Below, one piece after another: positions 8,529 through 16,809 of a stretch of 64,000 nt of DNA. The DNA lies in the NCBI RefSeq assembly GCF_004354915.1, contig NZ_SMSI01000001.1, positions 372,001 to 436,000 on the forward strand. Direction: 5' to 3'. Positions within the stretch are counted from its first letter, which is position 1. The number at the start of each line of letters is the position of its first letter. The notes under the pieces are model-generated. The model did not search any database and had not been told where the DNA came from. It saw only the letters and a program-made list of their open reading frames with translations. The DNA comes from Pseudohoeflea suaedae (GTDB lineage Bacteria > Pseudomonadota > Alphaproteobacteria > Rhizobiales > Rhizobiaceae). A program made the translations under genes and the position numbers.

Positions 8529-10103
8529 ATGACTGATACGTTCGAACTCTCTCATCCCGAATTCGTCCTCATCATCGACTTCGGAAGTCAGGTCACCCAG
8601 CTGATCGCCCGTCGTCTGCGTGAGCTGAACGTCTACTGCGAGATCCATCCCTTCAACAACGTCACCGAGGACTATCTCGACCAGGCGCGTCCAAAGGCCG
8701 TGATCCTGTCGGGCGGACCTGCCTCGGTGTTCGCGGAGGGCGCGCCGCTGCCGCCGAAGAAGGTGTTCGAACTCGGTGTTCCGGTTCTCGGCATCTGCTA
8801 CGGCCAGCAGGCAATGATGTACCAGCTCGGCGGCAAGGTGGAGAGCGGGCACATGACGGCTGAGTTCGGCCGTGCCTTCGTCACGCCGAAAAACGACAGG
8901 CTCGATCTTCTCGAGGGCTGGTTTGAGACCGATCGCGAACAGGTCTGGATGAGCCATGGCGACCATGTCAGCGAGATCGCGCCGGGCTTCGAGGTCTACG
9001 GCACCTCGCCCAACGCGCCCTTTGCGGTTACCGCGGATGTCTCGCGCCATTTCTACGCGGTGCAGTTCCATCCGGAAGTCCACCACACGCCGAACGGCAG
9101 GAAGCTCTACGAGAACTTCGTCAAGATCGCCGGCTGCAAGCGCGACTGGACCATGGGCGCCTATCGCGAGGAAGCGATCGCCAAGATCCGCGAGCAGGTC
9201 GGCGACAAGAAGGTCATCTGCGGCCTGTCGGGCGGCGTGGATTCCTCGGTTGCGGCCGTCCTTCTCCACGAAGCGATCGGCGATCAGCTGACCTGCGTCT
9301 TCGTCGATCACGGCCTTCTGCGCCTCAACGAGGCGGAGGAAGTGGTCACAATGTTCCGCGACCACTACAACATGCAGCTCATTCATGCCGAGGAGCAGGA
9401 TCTGTTCCTGGGCGAGCTGGAAGGCGTTTCCGACCCGGAAACCAAGCGCAAGATCATCGGCAAGCTCTTCATCGATGTCTTCCAGCGTTATGCCGGCGAG
9501 ATCGAAGGCGCGGAATTTCTCGCCCAGGGCACGCTCTATCCCGACGTGATCGAAAGCGTCTCCTTCTCGGGCGGCCCCTCGGTCACCATCAAGTCCCACC
9601 ACAATGTCGGCGGCCTTCCCGAAAAGATGGGCCTCAAGCTCGTCGAGCCGCTGCGCGAACTCTTCAAGGACGAGGTCCGCGAACTCGGCCGCGAGCTCGG
9701 CCTGCCCGAACACTTCATCGGACGGCATCCCTTCCCCGGACCGGGCCTTGCCATACGCTGCCCGGGCGAGATCACCCGCGAGAAGCTCGACATCCTCAGG
9801 AAGGCCGACGCGGTCTTCATCGACCAGATCCGCAGGCACGGCCTCTATGACGCCATCTGGCAGGCCTTCGTGGCGATCCTTCCGGTCCGCACGGTCGGCG
9901 TGATGGGCGATGGCCGCACCTACGACTATGCCTGCGCGCTGCGCGCGGTGACCTCGGTCGACGGCATGACGGCGGACTATTATCCCTTCAGCCACGACTT
10001 CCTCGGCGAGACCGCGACCCGGATCATCAACGAGGTCAAGGGCATCAACCGCTGCACCTACGACATCACCTCCAAGCCGCCCGGCACCATCGAGTGGGAA
10101 TGA
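8529..10103 (+). CDS. guaA: GMP synthase (glutamine-hydrolysing)
   Basis: This 524-residue full-length enzyme converts XMP to GMP with ATP and glutamine, the last step of guanine nucleotide synthesis. The class I amidotransferase domain occupies residues ~12-200, with nucleophile C90 in LGICYGQQ and H181/E183 in AVQFHPE. The ATP-pyrophosphatase domain has the P-loop SGGVDSS at 234-240. The C-terminal dimerisation domain ends in '[16 protein letters not shown]', the usual terminus. It is transcribed divergently from the DUF892 gene across 155 nt and is followed by a strong terminator. Confidence 0.98.
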   Translation: MTDTFELSHPEFVLIIDFGSQVTQLIARRLRELNVYCEIHPFNNVTEDYLDQARPKAVILSGGPASVFAEGAPLPPKKVFELGVPVLGICYGQQAMMYQLGGKVESGHMTAEFGRAFVTPKNDRLDLLEGWFETDREQVWMSHGDHVSEIAPGFEVYGTSPNAPFAVTADVSRHFYAVQFHPEVHHTPNGRKLYENFVKIAGCKRDWTMGAYREEAIAKIREQVGDKKVICGLSGGVDSSVAAVLLHEAIGDQLTCVFVDHGLLRLNEAEEVVTMFRDHYNMQLIHAEEQDLFLGELEGVSDPETKRKIIGKLFIDVFQRYAGEIEGAEFLAQGTLYPDVIESVSFSGGPSVTIKSHHNVGGLPEKMGLKLVEPLRELFKDEVRELGRELGLPEHFIGRHPFPGPGLAIRCPGEITREKLDILRKADAVFIDQIRRHGLYDAIWQAFVAILPVRTVGVMGDGRTYDYACALRAVTSVDGMTADYYPFSHDFLGETATRIINEVKGINRCTYDITSKPPGTIEWE

Positions 10104-10127
10104 GGTGACGGGCAAAGTACCGAATCG

Positions 10128-10160
10128 GGCCGGCGCGGTTAAACCACGCCGGCCTTTTGT
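10128..10160 (+). terminator. Rho-independent terminator of guaA
   Basis: GGCCGGCG (10128-10135) pairs with CGCCGGCC (10147-10154), with further inner pairing GGT/ACC after one mismatch, followed by TTTTGTTT. It starts 24 nt after the guaA stop. Confidence 0.9.
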
Positions 10161-10506
10161 TTGAAGCAAGTGTCTTCATGGCGGCACCCGGTTTCACGCA
10201 GCCGGCTTTCCTGCAGCGGAAAAGGGGCCGGAGCGACGGGCCAGACGACAAGACCCAGAGTGGCGAGTGGATATGACGCTGCGTGGCTGAAAGGCCGCAT
10301 CTCTGTTTTCTCTCGTGTTCCGTAGGGAGATCCCGCTCCGGATAACGCCGGAAACACGGTCGCTTGCCCTCTTCGATATCTCCTCCGGCGCCAGTGCGCC
10401 CGCGTCGCGCGTCACGGATGACTGGCGAAGGCAGGTGGAGCCGGTGAGTGGCGCTTATGTTGGTCGGACAGGGCCGTGGCGCTTATCAGCATATCATTGT
10501 GGATTT

Positions 10507-10522
10507 TCTGGTAATTACCAGA
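10507..10522. promoter_or_regulatory. 16-bp perfect palindrome, likely repressor operator
   Basis: TCTGGTAATTACCAGA is fully self-complementary and directly abuts a TTGACA hexamer. Its TGGT-N4-ACCA core resembles GntR-family sites (TGGT-N3-ACCA), with one extra central base. It probably controls the sugar ABC transporter and rpiB-like gene downstream. The regulator is not encoded next to it. Confidence 0.6.
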
Positions 10523-10550
10523 TTGACACGCGGCCAATTCTCCGTTTAAG
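10523..10550 (+). promoter_or_regulatory. Candidate sigma-70 promoter
   Basis: TTGACA (10523-10528, perfect -35) is followed after 16 bases by TTTAAG (10545-10550, 4 of 6 matches to -10). It sits immediately downstream of the palindromic operator. The transcript would have a leader of about 200 nt before the binding-protein gene. A second candidate -10, a perfect TATAAT at 10666-10671, lacks a recognisable -35 and would need an activator. Confidence 0.5.
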
Positions 10551-10757
10551 TTTTTCTCGGCGCTTTGGAGGAGTGTCGCCGAAAAGATTCAGTTTTTTGC
10601 CTAAAGCGAAATGTATACCGTGAAGCGCTCGCGTTTTTCCGGCGCATATACGCATGGCTGAAACGTATAATTTCCTGCCTTTCGAGGAAAGCGGGAGGGT
10701 AATACGTGAAAAAAATAAATTGAATTATTCGGGTTTTCATCAACCGGAGGAGTAAAG

Positions 10758-11849
10758 ATGAAAATCAACCGATCGTTCTTTGCCACATTGGTGGCGTCCG
10801 CTGTACTGCTCGCAACCCCGCATGCAGCTTTCGCGCAGGAAGGGGTGCCCGCCACGATTTCCGCTTCGGCGACAGATGAGGTTCCGGCGAAATTCGCCGA
10901 GAAGAACGTCCGCATCGCCGTCGTGCGCCAGCTCAATACCGGCGACGTCTACCAGAACTGGATCGCCGGCATCGAGTCTGAGGCCGATCGCCTGGGCATC
11001 AAGCTCGACGTCTACAATGCCGACGGCGAAAACGCCAAGCAGGCGCTGTTTCTTCAGCAGGCGGTCGCGACCAAGCCCGACGCCATCATCGTCGGCTGGG
11101 GTTTCGTCGACAGTCTGGCCCCCGGCCTGGAAGCTGCCAAGGCCGCAAATATTCCCGTCATCACCTTCGACGTGGGCGCTCAGCCCTCCGACGACTTCGT
11201 GACCATCGATCAGGGCGACAAGCCCATGATGGCCGGCATCCTCGAAAAGCTGAAGGAAGATCTCGGCGGCGGCGATATCAAGGGCGATGTCATCTACGTC
11301 TACGTTCCCGGTTATCAGGCGCTCGATCGTCGCGATACCGTCTGGCGCGAGTTCATTGCCGAGAACCCGGGACTGAACTTGGTCGCGCAGATCGGTGTGG
11401 TCAACTCCAACACCGCGGCCCAGACCGCCGACCAGGCGCGCGCCGCCATGACGGCCAATCCGGATGTGGTCGCCATCGTCGCGCCATATGATGAATTCGC
11501 CAAGGGTGCTTCGCTCGCGGTGGGCGAACTCGGACGCCAGTCCAAGACCAAGGTCTACGGAATGGACATTTCGACCGCCGACATCGCCGTGATGGTCGGC
11601 GAGAACAGCCCCTGGGTGGTGACAGCCACCACGGACATGGTCAATGTCGGCGCGGTCATCCTTCGCACGACCGCGGCCAAGATTGCCGGCCAGCTCGAGG
11701 GCAACACGCTCAGCATCACGCCGGCGGTCATCACGCAGGCCGAGTTGCGCGATGCCAAGGTCCAGAATGTCGAGGAGCTGCGCAAGGCGTTCTCGGCGCT
11801 GACCACTCCCGAGGTCTCCCGCGCCCCGTGGATGGATGCGGTCGAATGA
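10758..11849 (+). CDS. Sugar ABC transporter substrate-binding protein (ribose type)
   Basis: This 363-residue periplasmic binding protein is of the Peripl_BP_4 (RbsB/XylF-like) class. It has a clear signal peptide with cleavage after 'PHAAFA' near residue 26. The mature part starts its Rossmann-like lobe at 'NVRIAVVRQLNTGDVYQNWIAG' and carries alternating 'PDAIIVGWG' and 'PVITFDVG' strands. A GGAGGAG ribosome binding site lies 5 nt before ATG 10758. It heads an operon with an RbsA-type ATPase, an RbsC-type permease and an RpiB-family isomerase, so the ligand is probably a monosaccharide or polyol. The exact sugar cannot be read from the sequence. Confidence 0.92.
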   Translation: MKINRSFFATLVASAVLLATPHAAFAQEGVPATISASATDEVPAKFAEKNVRIAVVRQLNTGDVYQNWIAGIESEADRLGIKLDVYNADGENAKQALFLQQAVATKPDAIIVGWGFVDSLAPGLEAAKAANIPVITFDVGAQPSDDFVTIDQGDKPMMAGILEKLKEDLGGGDIKGDVIYVYVPGYQALDRRDTVWREFIAENPGLNLVAQIGVVNSNTAAQTADQARAAMTANPDVVAIVAPYDEFAKGASLAVGELGRQSKTKVYGMDISTADIAVMVGENSPWVVTATTDMVNVGAVILRTTAAKIAGQLEGNTLSITPAVITQAELRDAKVQNVEELRKAFSALTTPEVSRAPWMDAVE

Positions 11850-13405
11850 CGGACATGACCGCTCCGGCCGACAGCCTTCCGCTGGTCCGGTTTGAAGCGA
11901 TCACCAAACATTTCGGAGGGACAGTCGCGCTCGCGGGTGTCACCTTCGAGGTGAGGCATGGTGAGACGCTGGGTCTGCTCGGCTCCAACGGAGCCGGCAA
12001 ATCGACCCTCATCAAGATCCTCTCCGGCATGCAGCCGCAGACCGGGGGAGACATCCTGATCGAAGGCGTCCCCCAGACGCTCGACAGCCCGGTCGATGCC
12101 CGCGACTGCGGTATCGTCACGGTCCACCAGAACATCGACGACGGCGTGGTCTTCGGAATGACGGTTGCCGAAAACCTCGTGCTCGACAACCTGTCGGTCG
12201 CCGGTGGCAATCCGTGGATGCCCTACGGGCGTGTCCGACGGCAGGCGGCGGCAATTCTCGAGGAACTGGATTTCGACCTGCCGCTCGATGTCCCCGTCGA
12301 GCAGTTGAGCGCAAGCGGACGGCAGGAGGTCTCGATCGCCAGGGCCCTGGTGAAGAAGCCGAAGCTTCTCATTCTCGATGAACCGACATCCACTTTGTCA
12401 GCGCGTGAATCCGAGCGGTTGTTCGAGCGTGTCGCCGCCATGCAGGCGCGCGGCATTGCCATCCTCTACGTCTCGCACCGGATGAGCGACATCCAGCGTC
12501 TCTGCCATCGGGCCGTCGTCCTGCGCAACGGCCAGGTCGTGTCGAACCATGACGCGCCGCTGGATGCGCGTGCGATCACCGTGTCCATTCTGGGCGAGAT
12601 CGCTCTTGCCCCGGCCTTCGAATCGCGGACAGGACGGGAGACCGTTCTCAGTGGCGAGGGCTTGCGCGTTTCCCGTCACGGTCCGGCCTTCGACGTGTCG
12701 TTCCGGCGCGGCGAGATCGTCGGGCTCACGGGACTGGTCGGCGCCGGCAAGACCGAGCTTCTGGAGCAGTTCTACGGCGCCCGCCCGCTCGTCTCCGGAA
12801 AACTGGAGCTTCTCGGCCAGCCGTTCGAGCCCCGCGACCAGCCCGACGCGCTTGCGCACGGGATCGCCATGGTTCCCGAGGAGCGGGCCGCCCAGTCCAT
12901 TTTCCCCGGCGAGCAGCTGACGACCCACGCCAGCATCGGGCGCCTGGACCGGTTCTCTACCGCCGGCATCATGCAGCGAAGCGAGGAAGTCGCCTTCGCC
13001 AGGAAGGTGATATCGGATTTTCATGTCCGCTGTCCGGGCCACGAGGCGCCGATCGAGGCTCTCTCGGGCGGAAACCAGCAGAAGCTCCTCGTCGGCCGCT
13101 GGCTCGCCGATGAGCGCGAGGTCATGATCCTCGATGAACCGTTCCGCGGGATCGACATCGGCGCCCGCTCCGTGATCGCCAAGGCGCTGCGCGCCTACAG
13201 CGAGAACACTGCGGTCATCGTCTGCAGTTCGGATCCCGAAGAGGTCATAGAAGTCGCCGACAGGGTCCTCGTCATGCGTGACGGCGAAATCGTCTGCGAC
13301 ATCGCATCGTCGGAGATTTCCGCCGAACAGCTTGCCGACATCATGAGCGCCGCACCCCCATCGCAGGCGCATCCCACCACTATGGAGACAAACAGTGTCC
13401 ACTGA
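11846..13405 (+). CDS. Sugar ABC transporter ATPase (RbsA type, two domains)
   Basis: This 519-residue double ATPase is of the CUT2 (ribose/xylose/galactose) class. The first domain has Walker A GSNGAGKS and an atypical signature LSASGRQE followed by 'LLILDEPTSTLS'. The second has GLVGAGKTE, with the Lys retained, and the signature LSGGNQQK with 'MILDEPFRGIDIG'. ATG 11846 overlaps the binding-protein stop as ATGA; an upstream in-frame ATG at 11828 would lie inside the previous gene. It powers uptake with the following permease, which it overlaps by 11 nt. Confidence 0.94.
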   Translation: MTDMTAPADSLPLVRFEAITKHFGGTVALAGVTFEVRHGETLGLLGSNGAGKSTLIKILSGMQPQTGGDILIEGVPQTLDSPVDARDCGIVTVHQNIDDGVVFGMTVAENLVLDNLSVAGGNPWMPYGRVRRQAAAILEELDFDLPLDVPVEQLSASGRQEVSIARALVKKPKLLILDEPTSTLSARESERLFERVAAMQARGIAILYVSHRMSDIQRLCHRAVVLRNGQVVSNHDAPLDARAITVSILGEIALAPAFESRTGRETVLSGEGLRVSRHGPAFDVSFRRGEIVGLTGLVGAGKTELLEQFYGARPLVSGKLELLGQPFEPRDQPDALAHGIAMVPEERAAQSIFPGEQLTTHASIGRLDRFSTAGIMQRSEEVAFARKVISDFHVRCPGHEAPIEALSGGNQQKLLVGRWLADEREVMILDEPFRGIDIGARSVIAKALRAYSENTAVIVCSSDPEEVIEVADRVLVMRDGEIVCDIASSEISAEQLADIMSAAPPSQAHPTTMETNSVH

Positions 13406-14426
13406 TATCCAATCCTCGCCCGCCGAAAGGGCAACGCCTTACAGCAAGGACGCTATCACCCATTTCATCTACCGCTATGGCCTCCTGGTGGTTCTTGCCC
13501 TGATGATCGTGGTGTTCTCGATCGCCCATCCCTTCTTCGGCACGTTTGCCAATGCGATGTTCATCCTCCAGGCCTCGGCGATCGTCGCGGTGGTCGGGCT
13601 CGGCTGCACCATCTCCATGACAGTGGGTGGTTTCGATCTCGCAGTCGGGGCGACAATGAGCCTCGTCGTCATGGTCGCTGCCGGCGCGATGGTGATATAC
13701 GGGTTCAGCGGCCCGGTCGCGATCCTGCTCGGTTTGGCGGCAGGCCTGCTCGCCGGCCTGCTCAATGCGATGCTGATCGTCTATGCCCGCATTCCGGACC
13801 TCGTCGCCACGCTTGCGGCGCAGTTTCTGGTCAGCGGCACCACGCTGCTCGCCGTCAACGGCCAGTCCATTTCGGAGGGCATGTCTCTCGGCACCACCTC
13901 GGCGACCGGCACCTTTGCCCCGATCTTCAAGTGGCTCGGCTCCGGCTACGTCTTCGGCGTCCATTCGTCCGTCATTGTCGCCGGGCTCGTGTTCCTTGCC
14001 GTCTTCGCGCTGCTCAACCTGACGAAATGGGGGCGCATCTTCTATGCGATCGGCGGCAATCCGGTTGCAGCGGCGGCGGTCGGGATTCCGGTCCGGCGCT
14101 ATCGCATCATCGCCTACCTGTTGTCGGGTCTTCTGTCGGCGGTGGCCGGCCTGCTGCTTGTCGCCCGTTCCAATCGCGGGGACGTGTCGGTGGGCGACGC
14201 CTACCTCCTGCAGGCGGTGTCTGCCGCGCTGGTCGGCTATGCGGTCCTCGGCGCCAACCGGGCAAACGCCTTCGGCACGCTGATCGGCGCCGTCTTCGTC
14301 GCGACGCTCATCAACGGTCTGACCATGTTCAATTTCCCCTACTACGCCCAGACCTTCGTCCAGGGCCTGTTGCTCGGCGTGGCCCTCCTGATGAGCTACA
14401 CGCTCGGCCCGAAGAGCAAGCGATGA
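13395..14426 (+). CDS. Sugar ABC transporter permease (RbsC type)
   Basis: This 343-residue permease of the BPD_transp_2 family has about ten hydrophobic segments. The GTG start at 13395 lies 11 nt inside the ATPase gene, with a TGGAGA ribosome site just upstream. Typical RbsC stretches include 'CTISMTVGGFDLAVGATMSLV' in the second third of the N-terminal half and 'GGNPVAAAAVGIPVRRYR'. It should form the homodimeric channel for the ribose-type importer. Confidence 0.93.
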   Translation: MSTDIQSSPAERATPYSKDAITHFIYRYGLLVVLALMIVVFSIAHPFFGTFANAMFILQASAIVAVVGLGCTISMTVGGFDLAVGATMSLVVMVAAGAMVIYGFSGPVAILLGLAAGLLAGLLNAMLIVYARIPDLVATLAAQFLVSGTTLLAVNGQSISEGMSLGTTSATGTFAPIFKWLGSGYVFGVHSSVIVAGLVFLAVFALLNLTKWGRIFYAIGGNPVAAAAVGIPVRRYRIIAYLLSGLLSAVAGLLLVARSNRGDVSVGDAYLLQAVSAALVGYAVLGANRANAFGTLIGAVFVATLINGLTMFNFPYYAQTFVQGLLLGVALLMSYTLGPKSKR

Positions 14427-14477
14427 GACGGGGTCACTCGATTTCAGCCAATCCAATCACATGCGGAGAAATGTAAA

Positions 14478-14921
14478 ATGTCGAATTCCAAAGTCGTTGC
14501 GATGGGTAACGATCACGTCGCCCACGATCTCAAGTTCATCCTGAAGGCGGACCTGGAAGAGATGGGCTACACCGTCATCAATTTCGGCTGCGACAGCAGC
14601 GATGCGGTCGACTATCCCGATTATGCCCGCAAGGTTGCCAAGGCGATCATCGACGGCGAGGCGGCGTGGGGCGTGCTGGTCTGCGGCAGCGGTCTCGGCA
14701 TCAGCATCGCGGCCAACCGCTATAAGGAGATCCGGGCGACGCCGGTCCATGATTCGCTCGGGGCACGGCTCGCGCGCGAACACAACAACGCGAACGTCCT
14801 GTGCCTCGGCGCGCAGACGACCGGCACCTGGGTGGCACGCGATTGCCTCAAGGCGTTTTTCGCGACCGATTTCATCGCCGACGTCCACGGTTTTCGCGTG
14901 GACATGCTCAAGTCGATGTAG
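14478..14921 (+). CDS. RpiB/LacAB-family sugar-phosphate isomerase
   Basis: This 147-residue protein is of the ribose-5-phosphate isomerase B / galactose-6-phosphate isomerase family. Diagnostic parts are the N-terminal 'GNDHVAHDLK' (Asp-His), 'LVCGSGLGISIAANR' with the catalytic Cys at about 66, and 'PVHDSLGARLAREHNNANVLCLG', which carries the His-Asp and Arg phosphate ligands. It follows the sugar permease by 51 nt with a GGAGAAA ribosome site, so it probably isomerises the phosphorylated form of the imported sugar. Relatives act on ribose-5-P, allose-6-P or erythrose/erythrulose-4-P; the true substrate is open. No sugar kinase is adjacent. Confidence 0.9.
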   Translation: MSNSKVVAMGNDHVAHDLKFILKADLEEMGYTVINFGCDSSDAVDYPDYARKVAKAIIDGEAAWGVLVCGSGLGISIAANRYKEIRATPVHDSLGARLAREHNNANVLCLGAQTTGTWVARDCLKAFFATDFIADVHGFRVDMLKSM

Positions 14922-14955
14922 GCAACACATTTCGGCGTCAACCCAACCGAAAAGC

Positions 14956-14987
14956 GAAAGAGGCGGGCCGTCTGGTCCGCCTCTTTC
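14956..14987. terminator. Bidirectional terminator between convergent genes
   Basis: GAAAGAGGCGG (14956-14966) pairs perfectly with CCGCCTCTTTC (14977-14987) around a 10-nt loop. It sits between the plus-strand isomerase gene and the minus-strand PNPOx-like gene and can serve both. Confidence 0.85.
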
Positions 14988-15010
14988 CGTTGGTTCGGGC
15001 GGGACGAGAA

Positions 15011-15445
15011 TTACAGGATCACTTCGCCTGAATCCATGCCGTCCCAGTAATGGATGCGCTTGGCGTTGACGTGGATCATGACCAGGCCGGGCGTGTCCAC
15101 GCCTTCCTCGAACCAGCGGTCCAGCGCCTTGTGCCAATGGGCTGCGAATTGCGCCTTGTCGCGGATCAGCCTGGCCTTGCCCTCCATGGCGATGAAGATC
15201 GGCGGCGCGCCGAGAATGCCCGGGGTACCGGTATAGGTCAGGCCCACATTGTCATCTTCCTCGATGTCGGAGACGGTCGTCGTCGATGCATCGGTGAAGA
15301 AGTAGCTGTCGCCGTCATATTCGACCTCGCCATTATTGCTCATCGGCCGGCTGCCGAGCGCTCCACCCTTCGTCCTGGTGGTCAGCATGCCGAAGTCGAT
15401 CTTGCGCATGTGCTTGGCGAGGTCTTGCAGTGTGAGGTCGGCCAT
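15011..15445 (-). CDS. PNPOx-fold (general stress protein 26-like) flavin-binding protein
   Basis: This 144-residue protein belongs to the pyridoxamine 5'-phosphate oxidase-like split-barrel family. Its 'DFGMLTTRTKGGALGSRPMS' opening and 'YFFTDASTTTVSDIEEDDNVGLTY' core match the general stress protein 26 branch, which binds FMN, FAD or F420. It is unlikely to be true PdxH, which is longer and has a C-terminal extension. The function is inferred only to class level. It is convergent with the isomerase gene and divergent from the beta-hydroxyacid dehydrogenase gene across about 160 nt. Confidence 0.88.
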   Translation of the reverse strand: MADLTLQDLAKHMRKIDFGMLTTRTKGGALGSRPMSNNGEVEYDGDSYFFTDASTTTVSDIEEDDNVGLTYTGTPGILGAPPIFIAMEGKARLIRDKAQFAAHWHKALDRWFEEGVDTPGLVMIHVNAKRIHYWDGMDSGEVIL

Positions 15446-15607
15446 TCTTGTCTCTCCGTTTTTATCAAGCTGAACCTTGTGTCAGGTCCGCTCAACGGAG
15501 AGCCGCGGCCAATGGTTGCGCGACGGGTCGAAAAACCCTTCGGGATTCTTGCCCGCTGCCTGTATGAAGCGAGAGTGAGTTGTATGAGATGGAGGGAGAC
15601 AATCATC

Positions 15608-16528
15608 ATGACACAGACACAGGAAACGATCGGCTTCATCGGGCTGGGCCTCATGGGGCACGGCATGGCCAAGAACATCGTCGAAGCCGGCTATCAGCTG
15701 ACAGTCATGGGTCACCGCAACCGCAAGCCGATCGAGGACGTCGTCGCGCGCGGCGCCACGGAAGTGAAATCGGCGAAGGAGATCGCCGCGGCCTCGTCGA
15801 TCATCTTTCTTTGCGTTACCGGTTCGCGCCAGGTGGAGGAGATCATTCGCGGCGAGAACGGCCTGAAGGCCGGCCTGAAAAAGGGGGCGGTGATCGTCGA
15901 CTGCTCGACCGCCGAGCCCAATTCCACCCTCGCGCTTGCCGCGGAACTCGAGGAGATGGGCGTCGACTATGTCGATGCGCCGCTCGGACGTACGCCGAAG
16001 GAAGCCTGGGAAGGCGCGCTCGACACGATGGTGGGCGCAAGGGATGACGTACTCGAGCGCATTCGCCCGGTTCTCGACACCTGGGCCGGCAAGATCGTCC
16101 ACATCGGCGGCGTGGGGGACGGCCACAAGATGAAGCTCCTGAACAACTTCCTCTCGCTCGGCTACGGCGCGCTTTACGCCGAGGCGCTGACGCTGGCGCA
16201 GAAGGTAGGCATCTCGCCCCAGCGTTTCGACAGCGTCATCCGCGGCAGCCGGATGGATTGCGGTTTCTACCAGACCTTCATGGGCTACACGCTCGAGGGC
16301 AACCGCGAGGCGCACAAGTTCACGCTCACCAATGCCCGCAAGGACATGACCTATCTCGAATCCATGGCCGACGCGGCTGGCGTGGCAAATCCCATCGGCA
16401 ACGCCGTGAAGAATGCCTTCGCCATGGCGGTGTCGACCGGTGGCGACGGTGCGGAAGACTATATCCCGCACCTCCCGGTCTTCGTCGGCAAGCTCAGCGG
16501 CGCCGACATGACCCCGAAGAAGTCCTGA
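15608..16528 (+). CDS. NAD(P)-dependent beta-hydroxyacid dehydrogenase
   Basis: This 306-residue enzyme belongs to the 3-hydroxyisobutyrate dehydrogenase superfamily. The cofactor loop is GFIGLGLMG (9-17) and the catalytic-lysine motif 'GDGHKMKLLNN' gives K176 with N179/N180. The substrate loop reads DAPLGRTPKEA (123-133) rather than the usual DAPVSGG; a GRT loop is also found in the sulfolactaldehyde reductase YihU. The substrate may therefore be an unusual hydroxyacid or aldehyde rather than hydroxyisobutyrate. GGAGGGAG lies 9 nt before ATG 15608; longer in-frame starts have no such site. It is a single-gene unit followed by a terminator hairpin. Confidence 0.92.
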   Translation: MTQTQETIGFIGLGLMGHGMAKNIVEAGYQLTVMGHRNRKPIEDVVARGATEVKSAKEIAAASSIIFLCVTGSRQVEEIIRGENGLKAGLKKGAVIVDCSTAEPNSTLALAAELEEMGVDYVDAPLGRTPKEAWEGALDTMVGARDDVLERIRPVLDTWAGKIVHIGGVGDGHKMKLLNNFLSLGYGALYAEALTLAQKVGISPQRFDSVIRGSRMDCGFYQTFMGYTLEGNREAHKFTLTNARKDMTYLESMADAAGVANPIGNAVKNAFAMAVSTGGDGAEDYIPHLPVFVGKLSGADMTPKKS

Positions 16529-16554
16529 GCCTTATCCTCCGGGTTCAAAAATCG

Positions 16555-16590
16555 GGCCGGCGCCTCTCGCGAGGTTGCCGGCCTTGCCGT
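16555..16590 (+). terminator. Terminator hairpin after the beta-hydroxyacid dehydrogenase
   Basis: GGCCGGC (16555-16561) pairs with GCCGGCC (16577-16583), and inside it CCTC pairs with GAGG across TCGC. The tail 'TTGCCGTTTCCTTTT' is T-rich. Confidence 0.7.
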
Positions 16591-16622
16591 TTCCTTTTCA
16601 GGAAGCCCCCTTTGCTTCCAGC

Positions 16623-16665
16623 GCCCATCAGCCACAGACGCCCACGCCGTCGGTGGCTGATGGGC
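16623..16665. repeat. Long imperfect hairpin of unknown role
   Basis: Thirteen perfectly paired bases (16623-16635 with 16653-16665), one A-G mismatch, four more pairs (GACG/CGTC) and a 7-nt loop form a stem of 18 positions. No T run follows on either strand within a few bases, so it is not a classical terminator. It lies between the dehydrogenase terminator and xseA. Confidence 0.7.
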
Positions 16666-16809
16666 TGAAATGCAGAAAATTACCAGATATGTATAAGGGA
16701 TCGCGGATCCGCCGCCGGTGTCCGGATCGGCGGTAAGACGCGGCGTCCCTGGTCTGCCGGGCGCGCTCCGGCTTGACGCCGAGGTTGCGAACATGCGGAA
16801 GTCCTATCC

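Larger units (their letters stand above)
10162..10757. other. Long intergenic control region before the sugar ABC operon
   Basis: This stretch of about 600 nt contains no convincing gene. The right half (from ~10480) is noticeably more AT-rich than the flanking genes. It holds a 16-bp palindrome abutting a TTGACA element, a perfect TATAAT at 10666-10671 and a weak stem (TCGGCG 10557-10562 with CGCCGA 10577-10582) upstream of a T6 run. The 10-mer TGGCGCTTAT occurs twice, at 10449 and 10477. In the left half (10162-10440) nothing recognisable was seen. A 102-codon open frame at 10315-10623 crosses these sites and is not considered real. Confidence 0.6.

Noticed and set aside
10557-10598. Stem followed by T6 in the sugar operon leader, as an attenuator
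   Set aside because: The T run begins 10 nt after the stem, too far for intrinsic termination.
10315-10623. 102-codon open frame in the sugar operon control region
   Set aside because: No ribosome site, crosses the palindrome and promoter elements, and the translated sequence has no recognisable features.
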